From Negativicutes bacterium (GTDB taxonomy: Bacteria > Bacillota_C > Negativicutes > Acidaminococcales > Acidaminococcaceae), in NCBI GenBank assembly GCA_009930275.1, contig RZYP01000038.1:1-14914 (forward strand): a DNA stretch of 14,914 bases. The letters are read 5' to 3'. The notes under the pieces are model-generated. The model saw only the letters and a program-made list of their open reading frames with translations. It was not told the origin of the DNA and did no database searches. A program made the translations under genes and the position numbers. Shown one piece after another: positions 1 through 6,719 of the stretch (position 1 is the first letter of the stretch; every line of letters starts with the position of its first letter).

Positions 1-108
1 GCGCTGACCCCTATTGTCAGATGGCGCAGTACGGCCAACCTGCTTTTCTATAATTGGTTGAATTACTACATCTATCAGGATACGCCCTATGACCTGAACA
101 CTCTTTAA
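1..108 (+). CDS. metA: Homoserine O-acyltransferase (MetA), C-terminal 35 residues only
   Basis: This is the 3' end of a gene that starts left of the window. Frame 1 is open from base 1 to a TAA at 106-108. The visible tail contains [20 protein letters not shown] followed by DTPYDLNTL, which closely resembles the C-terminus of MetA proteins (NLLFxNWLNYYVYQxTPYDL). MetA acylates the hydroxyl of L-homoserine with succinyl- or acetyl-CoA, the first committed step of methionine synthesis in the cytoplasm. Which acyl donor is used cannot be told from this tail, because the deciding residue lies upstream. No terminator is visible between its stop and the corA promoter, which begins only 7 bases later. 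The family call is firm; nothing can be said about the rest of the gene. Confidence 0.9.
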   Translation, partial: ALTPIVRWRSTANLLFYNWLNYYIYQDTPYDLNTL

Positions 109-114
109 ACAAGC

Positions 115-143
115 TTGAACATACCTTGTTCTCGGGGTACAAT
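115..143 (+). promoter_or_regulatory. Sigma-70/A promoter for corA
   Basis: TTGAAC at 115-120 and TACAAT at 138-143 are separated by exactly 17 bases. The pair lies directly after the metA stop and 32 bases before the corA start, so corA can be transcribed independently of metA. Confidence 0.7.
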
Positions 144-174
144 AGAGCTGATAGAGTATTGAGGAGGTAAGGAT

Positions 175-1233
175 ATGCAGGGCACGGTTGAAAACATCTC
201 AGGAAAAACAGGGTTGCCTCCGGGTTCGTTTGTGCCAGTCGGGGTCAAAGAAAGTATTCCTTCAAAATTTTTCATCTATACTATAGGCAAAGACACTACG
301 GCACTACAAGAAGCAAGCATGCTGACGGAAAGCCTTCTGCGCCGTTCGGAAGATGCAGTCTTGTGGGTCGATGTACAGGGTTTTTCTGACCGCGATTCAC
401 TGCAAGTCTTATTTAACGAGCTGCAAATACCCCCCCTTCTGCAGGAGGATATTGTCAACACCAGACACCGGCCAAAAATTGAGGCTTTTGAAGATACCTT
501 GCTCATCGTTACCAAACGTATCGCAATAGGCCACAGCAAACGCCTGCATACTGAGCATGTGGCTCTTCTCTTAGGCCCGAACTATATCCTTTCTTTCCAG
601 CCGCCTGTAAATGACAGTTTTCACGGAGCGCGCGAGCGAGTAATGAAGCTTAAATACCCCAACAGTCACAGAGGCTATATTTTCTATATGTTGCTTGACA
701 ATATTATAGACGGCCATTTTGCGGTTTTAGAACATTTGCACCAGCGGGTTGACCGTCTTGAAGGCAAACTTTTGAACATAAAGGACGGAGTCCCGCCCCA
801 AGAAGAAATCACCGAGCTGAAGCATGACATTGCCCTGACTCGCCGCATCATTGTTCCTATGCGCAAGTTCGTCACTGATTTGCGTTTCAAGCGTGATCAA
901 TACTTTTTGCCGAACATCGACCCTTATCTTGTCGACTTAAGTGATCATATTGATCAATTAACTGAATCCTGCGAAGTTTACCACGAATCTATTACGATGC
1001 TGATCCAGATAAATTCGGAAAATATCAATATCCGCACCAACGAAATCATGAAAACCTTAACCTTGATTTCGACCATCTTTCTGCCGCTGACCTTCATCGC
1101 CGGCGTCTACGGCATGAACTTTGATTACATGCCGGAACTGAGGATGCAATGGGGTTATCCGGCCTGCATAGCCTTTATGGGTCTTGTTTCCTTATTTTTA
1201 TATCGTAATTTCAAACATCGGAAATGGCTGTAA
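175..1233 (+). CDS. corA: CorA-family Mg2+/Co2+ channel
   Basis: The protein has 352 residues, a usual length for CorA. CorA forms a pentameric inner-membrane channel that takes up Mg2+ (also Co2+ or Ni2+) down the membrane potential. The first ~285 residues are the soluble funnel domain with long charged helices around residues 185-285. Two membrane helices close the protein: about residues 291-312, ending in the signature YGMN (GMN at 313-315), and about 329-346, followed by a basic tail (YRNFKHRKWL). The GMN triplet is the selectivity filter of the family. The start is supported by AGGAGGT at 162-168, six bases before the ATG. It sits downstream of metA with its own promoter, and ends before a strong bidirectional terminator. 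The loop after GMN reads FDYMPEL, close to the MPEL loop of typical CorA. Confidence 0.93.
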   Translation: MQGTVENISGKTGLPPGSFVPVGVKESIPSKFFIYTIGKDTTALQEASMLTESLLRRSEDAVLWVDVQGFSDRDSLQVLFNELQIPPLLQEDIVNTRHRPKIEAFEDTLLIVTKRIAIGHSKRLHTEHVALLLGPNYILSFQPPVNDSFHGARERVMKLKYPNSHRGYIFYMLLDNIIDGHFAVLEHLHQRVDRLEGKLLNIKDGVPPQEEITELKHDIALTRRIIVPMRKFVTDLRFKRDQYFLPNIDPYLVDLSDHIDQLTESCEVYHESITMLIQINSENINIRTNEIMKTLTLISTIFLPLTFIAGVYGMNFDYMPELRMQWGYPACIAFMGLVSLFLYRNFKHRKWL

Positions 1234-1271
1234 AGACTTTGTCCCCAAAATAAATAGCCTTCTCAAAAACT

Positions 1272-1305
1272 AAAGGTGCCTGCTTATTTAAGCAGGCACC
1301 TTTTT
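1272..1305. terminator. Bidirectional intrinsic terminator between corA and the first GlcD paralogue
   Basis: A perfect 14-bp stem (AAAGGTGCCTGCTT at 1272-1285 with its complement at 1290-1303) encloses a 4-base loop. T-rich tails follow on both strands (TTTTT at 1301-1305 on plus; a T run after the stem on minus). The two flanking genes converge, so it can serve both. Confidence 0.9.
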
Positions 1306-1315
1306 ACTTGCGTTT

Positions 1316-2716
1316 TCAGTTCATGTTAAAAACTTTTCCCGGGTTCAGAATGTTGTTCGGATCCAAGGCCTTTTTGATGTCTCTCATCATTTTCATTTCG
1401 ACAGGGTCGGTATATTTTTCCATAGGGGCCAGCTTTTTAGCACCAATGCCATGCTCGCCGGAAAGTCTGCCACCCAGGCTATAGATGTAAGGATAAGCCT
1501 CAGCATGGAATCTTGCCAGCTCGCTTTCCCATTCTTCGTCCTTCATATCACCTTTCAACATCGTAAAGTGCAGGTTGCCATCGCCGGCATGCGCAAGTGT
1601 AAACAGTTTAAAGGGATAGTCTTTTGCCACTTCAGTCAGATGCTCAATGGTATTAGCAATTTGTTCTACAGGGACAACCAAATCATCAGAAGAGTTGACC
1701 AGGCTCAAGACACGCGTAGATTCAAGGCAATTGCGGCGGATTTTCCATACTCTGTCGTCCGCTTCCAGGACATCGGTGGCGCCATTAGCATTGCACAACT
1801 CGTCTAGTTGTTCCATCTTCATTTCCAGTTCATCTTCGTTGAAAGTCTCAACCGTAATGATGACATAATGACCATCTTCATAATGAGGCAATTTCAATTC
1901 GCAATAATCGCTGGCAGAACGTACGAACTCGTTAGCCATAAACTCGACGCTGGTCGGATTCAATCCGGCCTTGATTAAAACCGGCACAATATCAATTGCC
2001 TTATTTAAATCGGTGAAAATTGCCAGAATATCCAGTTTGTAAGGAGCAAGAGGCAGTAATTTCAGCGTGGCTTTAGTTATGATTCCCAGCGTTCCTTCGC
2101 TGCCGATAACCAATTGTTCCAGGCAATAACCCGTGGATTTCTTCTTCACGCGTGCTCCCAGATTGGCGATGTCACCAGTCGGCGTAACCACTTCTACCGC
2201 GTAAACCTGGTCGCGGGTAGTGCCATAACGAACGGCCTTGTTGCCGCCGGCGTTGGTCGCAATGTTGCCGCCAATCAGACAGCTGTCAGAACTGCAGGGA
2301 TCGCCTGCATACAAAAGACCTTTATTATTGGCGAGTTCTTGTATTTCGACTGTCCTGGCGCCGGCTTCAACAACCATATACATGGCGTCTTCATTAACCT
2401 CTATAATTTTATTCATACGTTCCATTAAAAGAACTATGCCGCCGCAAACCGGAATTGCTCCGCAGGAAACACTGGTTCCCGCACTGCGCGGCGTTACCGG
2501 GATAACGTATTTGTTGGCAATCTTCATCACCGCAGCTACTTCCTCAGTATTGGCCGGAGCAACTACAACTTCCGGCAAGTGATGAAAACGAGTGTCGGTC
2601 TCTTCATCCGTTTTATACTGATTCAATTTTTCCTGGTCGCTATAAACATAAGACTCGCCCACAACGGCTTTTAGTTCTGCAATAACTTCTTCGTTAACAG
2701 GATTATAATTACTCAT
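1316..2716 (-). CDS. FAD-linked oxidase, GlcD / D-lactate dehydrogenase type (paralogue 1)
   Basis: The protein has 466 residues and belongs to the VAO/PCMH-fold flavoenzymes (FAD_binding_4 then FAD-oxidase_C). Members oxidise D-2-hydroxyacids such as D-lactate, glycolate or D-2-hydroxyglutarate. The FAD pyrophosphate loop is at about 76-90 (PRSAGTSVSCGAIPV), a second FAD stretch GGNIATNAGG is at 149-158, and the C-terminal catalytic signatures are HAGDGNLH (376-383) and SGEHGIG (419-425), whose histidines bind metal or substrate in characterised members. The PP-loop reads SCG where the neighbour has AGG. The substrate cannot be decided from sequence. No etfAB genes, which would indicate the electron-confurcating lactate dehydrogenase complex, are next to it. 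The ATG follows GTAGGAG by 11 bases. A very similar paralogue lies just upstream, but a terminator and a promoter separate the two. Confidence 0.9.
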   Translation of the reverse strand: MSNYNPVNEEVIAELKAVVGESYVYSDQEKLNQYKTDEETDTRFHHLPEVVVAPANTEEVAAVMKIANKYVIPVTPRSAGTSVSCGAIPVCGGIVLLMERMNKIIEVNEDAMYMVVEAGARTVEIQELANNKGLLYAGDPCSSDSCLIGGNIATNAGGNKAVRYGTTRDQVYAVEVVTPTGDIANLGARVKKKSTGYCLEQLVIGSEGTLGIITKATLKLLPLAPYKLDILAIFTDLNKAIDIVPVLIKAGLNPTSVEFMANEFVRSASDYCELKLPHYEDGHYVIITVETFNEDELEMKMEQLDELCNANGATDVLEADDRVWKIRRNCLESTRVLSLVNSSDDLVVPVEQIANTIEHLTEVAKDYPFKLFTLAHAGDGNLHFTMLKGDMKDEEWESELARFHAEAYPYIYSLGGRLSGEHGIGAKKLAPMEKYTDPVEMKMMRDIKKALDPNNILNPGKVFNMN

Positions 2717-2752
2717 TCCATTCTACACTCCTACTAAAAATTTTGATTTTAT

Positions 2753-2764
2753 TAAGTGAACTTA
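2753..2764 (-). promoter_or_regulatory. Short dyad at the expected start site of paralogue 1
   Basis: TAAGTGAACTTA is two 5-base inverted arms around two central bases. It lies immediately after the -10 element, where a repressor operator could sit. Short dyads like this also occur by chance in AT-rich DNA, so this is a weak candidate. Confidence 0.2.
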
Positions 2765-2771
2765 TCTATTG

Positions 2772-2800
2772 ATTTTACACCAAAAGCAAAAAAATGTCAC
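2772..2800 (-). promoter_or_regulatory. Promoter for GlcD paralogue 1
   Basis: On the minus strand GTGACA (2795-2800) and TAAAAT (2772-2777) are 17 bases apart. The pair lies between the terminator of the upstream paralogue and the start at 2716, giving this gene its own transcription start about 50 bases upstream of its ATG. Confidence 0.6.
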
Positions 2801-2820
2801 CAAAACATAAATATTTACAA

Positions 2821-2857
2821 ATAAAAAAAGAGCAATGTCCCATGAAGGGCACTGCTC
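2821..2857 (-). terminator. Intrinsic terminator after GlcD paralogue 2
   Basis: On the minus strand an 11-position stem (arms 2847-2857 and 2830-2840, one wobble and one mismatch) with a 6-base loop is followed by seven T (2829-2823). It begins 16 bases after the stop of the 2873-4270 gene and so separates the two paralogues. Confidence 0.8.
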
Positions 2858-2872
2858 CTTATAAAACATTTT

Positions 2873-4270
2873 TTAAATCTTTAATAATTTTCCCGGGTTC
2901 AGGATATTATTGGGGTCCATCGCCTTTTTGATTGTTTTCATAACCATCAGCTCGCCCGGCGCCGTATAAGTTTCCAACTCTTCCAATTTCTTAAGGCCGA
3001 TGCCATGCTCGCCCGACAAACGACCGCCAATGCCGTAGGCATATTCATAAACTTCGGCATGGAATTTAGTTACTTCGCTTTCCCATACATCGTCGGCCAA
3101 ATCACATTTGCAGAGTACAAAGTGCAGATTTCCGTCACCGGCATGCGCAATCGTCATAACTTTGAAAGGATATTTTTTGCCTGTTTCCATCACGAATTTA
3201 ATGGTTTCCGCAATTTTATCCAAAGGAACAACCAAATCGTCGGTAATGCTGACAAGGCTGATAATACGAACAGATTCCTGGCAGCTGCGGCGGAGTTTCC
3301 ATACCCTTTCGTCTGCTTCCAGAACTTCAGCGGCACCGTTCTCAGTACATAGCGTATCCAATATTTCCATTTTACTATCCAGCTCGTCCTCACTGAAGGT
3401 TTCAACTGTAATAATCACGTAATTACCGTCTTCATAATGCGGCAGGCGACTTTCACAATAATCATTTGTTGCGCGGACAAAGCTGTTATCCATGAATTCA
3501 ACGCTAGTCGGGGTGATTCCCGCCTTAATTACTTTCGGCACGATGTCTATCGCTTTTTCCACCTCGGTGAAAATTGCCAGCAGGTCAAAGCGGTAAGGAG
3601 GCAGCGGCTGCAGCTTCAGCGTTGCCTTGGTAATAATCCCCAAGGTACCCTCGCTGCCGATCAGCAATTGCTCGAGACAATAACCCGTAGTCATTTTCTG
3701 CAAGCGTGCGCCCATTTCCACTATTTCGCCGGTGGGGGTTACCACTTCCACTGCATAAACCTGATTTCGGGTAGTGCCGTACCGAACAGCCTTGTTGCCG
3801 CCGGCATTGGTCGCAATGTTGCCACCAATCAGGCAGCTATCGGCGCTGCACGGATCACCGGCATATAATAAGCCGGACTTATTGGCTATTTCCTGAATCT
3901 GCTTGGTCAAGACTCCCGCTTCAACAATCATATACATCGCGTCATGATTAACCTCTAAGATTTTGTTCAGGCGTTCCAGCAAGAGAACTATGCCGCCGCA
4001 AACCGGAATCGCCCCGCCAGCCAGGCTTGTCCCTGCCGAACGGACTGTAACCGGGAACATGTATTTATTGGCTAGTTTGATTACCTCGGCGATTTCTTCA
4101 GCATTCCCTGGTGAAACAACTGCCTCAGGAACATGGAAATAGTGCGGATTTGTTTCTTCATCAGTCTTGTAGGCATCCAATTTCTCCAATTCCGTTAGAA
4201 CATAGTCGCTTCCCACAATAGCCTTTAAGGCTGCAATCACTTCTTCTGTAACAGGCTTATAATCACTCAT
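2873..4270 (-). CDS. FAD-linked oxidase, GlcD / D-lactate dehydrogenase type (paralogue 2)
   Basis: This 465-residue flavoprotein is collinear with the neighbouring 466-residue protein. Long identical blocks are shared (for example GGNIATNAGGNKAVRYGTTR), so the pair clearly arose by tandem duplication. It has the same two-domain layout: an FAD-binding half with the PP-loop VRSAGTSLAGGAIPVCGG, and the C-terminal substrate half with HAGDGNLH and SGEHGIG. Here the PP-loop carries the more usual Gly-Gly, but a Val replaces the Pro seen in the sister. Its likely role is oxidation of a D-2-hydroxyacid, passing electrons to a flavodoxin, ferredoxin, Etf or quinone partner. The actual substrate and acceptor are not visible. 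The ATG is preceded by GGGAG at nine bases. The EFR1-like iron-sulfur flavoprotein gene lies directly upstream and is a possible electron partner (inference). Confidence 0.9.
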   Translation of the reverse strand: MSDYKPVTEEVIAALKAIVGSDYVLTELEKLDAYKTDEETNPHYFHVPEAVVSPGNAEEIAEVIKLANKYMFPVTVRSAGTSLAGGAIPVCGGIVLLLERLNKILEVNHDAMYMIVEAGVLTKQIQEIANKSGLLYAGDPCSADSCLIGGNIATNAGGNKAVRYGTTRNQVYAVEVVTPTGEIVEMGARLQKMTTGYCLEQLLIGSEGTLGIITKATLKLQPLPPYRFDLLAIFTEVEKAIDIVPKVIKAGITPTSVEFMDNSFVRATNDYCESRLPHYEDGNYVIITVETFSEDELDSKMEILDTLCTENGAAEVLEADERVWKLRRSCQESVRIISLVSITDDLVVPLDKIAETIKFVMETGKKYPFKVMTIAHAGDGNLHFVLCKCDLADDVWESEVTKFHAEVYEYAYGIGGRLSGEHGIGLKKLEELETYTAPGELMVMKTIKKAMDPNNILNPGKLLKI

Positions 4271-4320
4271 GCTTCGACACTCCCATAAAAAATTTAGTAA
4301 TGCTAACGAATGTTTAATTT

Positions 4321-4349
4321 ATTCTATAACAAAAGCGGCCGCTTGTCAT
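4321..4349 (-). promoter_or_regulatory. Candidate promoter for GlcD paralogue 2
   Basis: On the minus strand ATGACA (4344-4349) and TAGAAT (4321-4326) have 17-bp spacing, about 50 bases upstream of the start. The -35 resembles that of the sister gene (GTGACA). It overlaps the terminator-like hairpin of the preceding gene. Confidence 0.45.
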
Positions 4350-4381
4350 CCAAACCGCCCTGAGGATAACTGTCAGCCGCT
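4327..4381 (-). terminator. Terminator-like hairpin after the EFR1-like gene
   Basis: The minus-strand transcript can fold AGCGGCTG with CGGCCGCT (8 bp, one G-U), then a 3x3 internal loop, then GTTATCC with GGATGAC (7 bp), closing a 12-base loop. TTTTGTT follows. It starts 24 bases after the EFR1 stop. The T run is short, so efficiency is uncertain. Confidence 0.5.
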
Positions 4382-4404
4382 GCATTTGAGCAAATATTTT
4401 TTAC

Positions 4405-5193
4405 TTAACGCTGTTTTGTTTCTTTCTGCAAGGCTATCTCCTCAGCGTTGACCTGGGGATGGCCATATTGCGTTTTTTCATCGGGAATAAGTTTTCCCAA
4501 AGAAATAGCTTGCATGGGACACCACTGGGCACAGGCAAAACAACTGACGCAGTTCTCACCAAAAAATGGGTACCCGTCTTTCATTTTGATGCAGTCAGCA
4601 GGACAAATTTTAACGCACAAACCGCATTGAATGCATTTGTCGGTGGAAACAGTTTTTCTGTCAATTGCATAGAAATTCTTCATTACCCACCAGCCTACGC
4701 TTTCAACCATATTGCCCACAAACAAAAAGCTGCTTTTGTGATCATTTTCTGCGCGCTTTTTCACTGCCAAAGCAATCTTTGACACTTCTTTTTCTTCGGA
4801 GCTCAACATTTTGCTTTTTACTTTTGCCGTGGTTGGAAAAACGATACTGCTATCCGGCAAAGCTATATTGAATCCTGCATTCAAGCTTAGTCCGCGCTGT
4901 GACAGAATGTTTTCTGCCTGACTCAGCGTCTGTCCGACCATCGCACCCATCGTCGCCACGCCAAAAACATAAACCGGTTTGACCAGATGCACCTTTTTCA
5001 AAAAAGTTTTAACCAGCGGCGGCAAGGCCAAACAAAAAACGGGCGTCACAAAGCCGACAAGCTCATCTTCGACGGTATAGGGTGCGCTTAAATAACCGCT
5101 TATCCCTTCCACCCTGGCATCCAGCTCTTTGCCCAATTTTCGTGCCACACTAAAGCTGTTGCCGGTTCCGCTGAAATAAAATATTACTGCCAT
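4405..5193 (-). CDS. EFR1-family flavodoxin-like / 2[4Fe-4S] ferredoxin protein
   Basis: The 262-residue protein fuses an N-terminal flavodoxin-like domain (YFSGTGNSFSVARKLG at residues 6-21; SGTGNS is the FMN phosphate-loop type motif) to a C-terminal bacterial ferredoxin domain. Two complete cluster motifs are present: Cys187, 190, 193 and 197, and Cys215, 218, 221 and 225, each ending in CP. Proteins of this layout are annotated as EFR1 family ferredoxins and are common in anaerobic Firmicutes; their physiological partners are mostly unknown. It is likely a cytoplasmic electron carrier or small oxidoreductase. The ATG follows AAAGGAGGGAGG closely. It has its own promoter and lies upstream of a GlcD paralogue, which makes it a plausible electron acceptor for hydroxyacid oxidation (inference only). 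Confidence 0.88.
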   Translation of the reverse strand: MAVIFYFSGTGNSFSVARKLGKELDARVEGISGYLSAPYTVEDELVGFVTPVFCLALPPLVKTFLKKVHLVKPVYVFGVATMGAMVGQTLSQAENILSQRGLSLNAGFNIALPDSSIVFPTTAKVKSKMLSSEEKEVSKIALAVKKRAENDHKSSFLFVGNMVESVGWWVMKNFYAIDRKTVSTDKCIQCGLCVKICPADCIKMKDGYPFFGENCVSCFACAQWCPMQAISLGKLIPDEKTQYGHPQVNAEEIALQKETKQR

Positions 5194-5236
5194 AGCTGCC
5201 TCCCTCCTTTAAAGTTCGCGCTCCTATTTTAAATAC

Positions 5237-5265
5237 ATTGTATGCTATCTAATAATTTTTTGCAA
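5237..5265 (-). promoter_or_regulatory. Promoter for the EFR1-like gene
   Basis: On the minus strand TTGCAA (5260-5265) and TACAAT (5237-5242) are 17 bases apart, about 45 bases before the start codon. Confidence 0.65.
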
Positions 5266-5270
5266 AATTG

Positions 5271-5299
5271 TGCCCAGTTCTTGCCAAAGAACTGGCAAG
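5271..5299. repeat. Compact inverted repeat with two alternative hairpins
   Basis: CCAGTTCTT (5274-5282) pairs with AAGAACTGG (5287-5295). Alternatively TTGCCA (5281-5286) pairs with TGGCAA (5293-5298). The two foldings share bases and exclude each other. It sits between the porin terminator and the EFR1 promoter and has no T tail, so it is not an ordinary terminator. It could be a protein binding site just upstream of the -35. Confidence 0.45.
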
Positions 5300-5347
5300 C
5301 GCGTGTCGAAGGTGGAGCAAACAGATTGCCGGCGCTTGAAAATGTAA

Positions 5348-5379
5348 TAAAAAAGCAATGCCTCACAAGAAGCATTGCT
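5348..5379 (-). terminator. Intrinsic terminator after the OmpP1/FadL gene
   Basis: On the minus strand an 8-bp perfect stem (AGCAATGC / GCATTGCT, 5372-5379 with 5354-5361) has a 10-base loop and is followed by a run of six T. It lies 25 bases after the stop. Confidence 0.85.
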
Positions 5380-5403
5380 CAGGGTTACTACAATTTTTGC
5401 TTT

Positions 5404-6615
5404 TTAGAATCTGCGTTCGTAGCCCACAGCGACGACTTTAGCATAATTATTGTGCGTATGCACGGTCGCGAATTGATCTCCTGCTTTCGGGCTGATATCC
5501 TTGTCACCTATATCCAGATGCCCCAAAGTCAACGTAACCGTCTGATTCTTGTCATGATACTGACCGCCTAGCGAGTAAGTCCTTCTGTTACCGGTCGGTA
5601 TCATAAAGTCCGCATGTTCATCAGGGATAGAGGACTCATCATAGGCAAAGCCAGCCATAAGCGTATACTTATCACTCAGTTTGCGTTCTACGCCTATTGC
5701 ATAGCGCCAGCCATTGCTCCAGTTTTTAGGATCCAAACTATCCGTAGTATAAGGATTGTCAAAATAAATATTAAGCTTATCGTATGTGCTCCAGCGAGTA
5801 TACGTTCCTTGTAATTCTACTCTGGTCTTATTATCAAATTTGTGATTGTAACCAATGGAATAGCTGTCAGGCAATACCACTTTGCCATGTGCCTTAGAGT
5901 TCAAAATGCTATATGTCGAAGTAAAATCAGCCTCCATGGTATGTGTTATACGCGAACGATAAACAAGACCTATTTCATTTTTATCGTCAAATTCATAGTT
6001 AACAGCGGCATTCCAACCCAAAGCAACGCTGTCGCCCTGTGTTTCAGTGTCATAAGCTCCGCCAGCTATTTTTTTCTTTAAATTTAGATTAACATAGTTA
6101 ATCTCTGCGCCGACAGCAGCGCTGACCTTATTGTCGGGTTTCCAGCCATATGTTGGTGTAATGCTCATGCCTTTTAGTTCTGAAGAATAAGCATTTGTTG
6201 CAACAATAGAATCTTTACCAAATTCCGAAATCATACCGAAGCGCGTGAAAGTTCCAATGCCAAACCATTGTTTTGCGTCAATCTGGTCCACGTAATAAAA
6301 ATATGGCATAATGCCGGGGTGTACTACATTTTTCCCTGATTCGATCAGTCCGCCTTCAGCATCGTATGCTTTGTATTTTCCATGCGGGCTGATATAAACG
6401 GCACCGGTTTTCCAGGCCATACCCTTAACTTTAGTAATAGAGGCCGGGTTGTAGGCCACATTAGCAGGATCGTTTTCGGCAAACATTCTTGCCCCGCCCA
6501 TAGCCACGCCTTCGGCGCTCCACTCATTAATGCCGAAGCCTTCAGCCGATACCATACTTGGAATTGACAAGGAACAAACCAAACCCATGAGAAATAACTT
6601 CTTTCGAAAATGCAT
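5404..6615 (-). CDS. OmpP1/FadL/TodX-family outer-membrane transporter
   Basis: The 403-residue protein begins with a Sec signal peptide (MHFRKKLFLMGLVCSLSIPS, likely cut after MVSA at about residue 24). The mature N-terminus GFGINEWSAEGVAMGGA, followed by DPANVAYNPAS, is the diagnostic hatch-region signature of FadL/OmpP1 channels (TodX-like). The remainder is alternating beta-strand sequence, and the protein ends in a terminal Phe (VVAVGYERRF), the usual BAM-recognised last strand. The family moves hydrophobic molecules such as long-chain fatty acids or aromatics across the outer membrane. The ligand cannot be predicted here. GAGGGGAAGG lies nine bases before the ATG. Its presence shows that the host is diderm. 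It has its own likely promoter and a clear terminator; the TPR-like gene lies upstream without an obvious terminator, so read-through is possible. Confidence 0.92.
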   Translation of the reverse strand: MHFRKKLFLMGLVCSLSIPSMVSAEGFGINEWSAEGVAMGGARMFAENDPANVAYNPASITKVKGMAWKTGAVYISPHGKYKAYDAEGGLIESGKNVVHPGIMPYFYYVDQIDAKQWFGIGTFTRFGMISEFGKDSIVATNAYSSELKGMSITPTYGWKPDNKVSAAVGAEINYVNLNLKKKIAGGAYDTETQGDSVALGWNAAVNYEFDDKNEIGLVYRSRITHTMEADFTSTYSILNSKAHGKVVLPDSYSIGYNHKFDNKTRVELQGTYTRWSTYDKLNIYFDNPYTTDSLDPKNWSNGWRYAIGVERKLSDKYTLMAGFAYDESSIPDEHADFMIPTGNRRTYSLGGQYHDKNQTVTLTLGHLDIGDKDISPKAGDQFATVHTHNNYAKVVAVGYERRF

Positions 6616-6686
6616 CCCTTAAAACCTTCCCCTCAAATGTAAAGTACGATCTTTTATACAAAAATATTGTACCAATTTTCGGGGCT

Positions 6687-6715
6687 TTTGTATTTAAAAT
6701 GTTTTAATCGTTCAA
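6687..6715 (-). promoter_or_regulatory. Candidate promoter for the OmpP1/FadL gene
   Basis: On the minus strand TTGAAC (6710-6715) and TACAAA (6687-6692) have 17-bp spacing, in the gap between the TPR-like gene and the porin start. A second -10-like TACAAT occurs about 20 bases further downstream without a good -35. Confidence 0.45.
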
Positions 6716-6719
6716 TTAA

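Noticed and set aside
3437..3868. 143-residue plus-strand reading frame inside GlcD paralogue 2
   Set aside because: It is antisense to a clearly conserved flavoenzyme, has no ribosome site and no recognisable domain.
4334..4343. AGCGGCCGCT palindrome (contains a NotI site)
   Set aside because: It is explained as part of the arm of the EFR1 terminator hairpin; no further role is supported.
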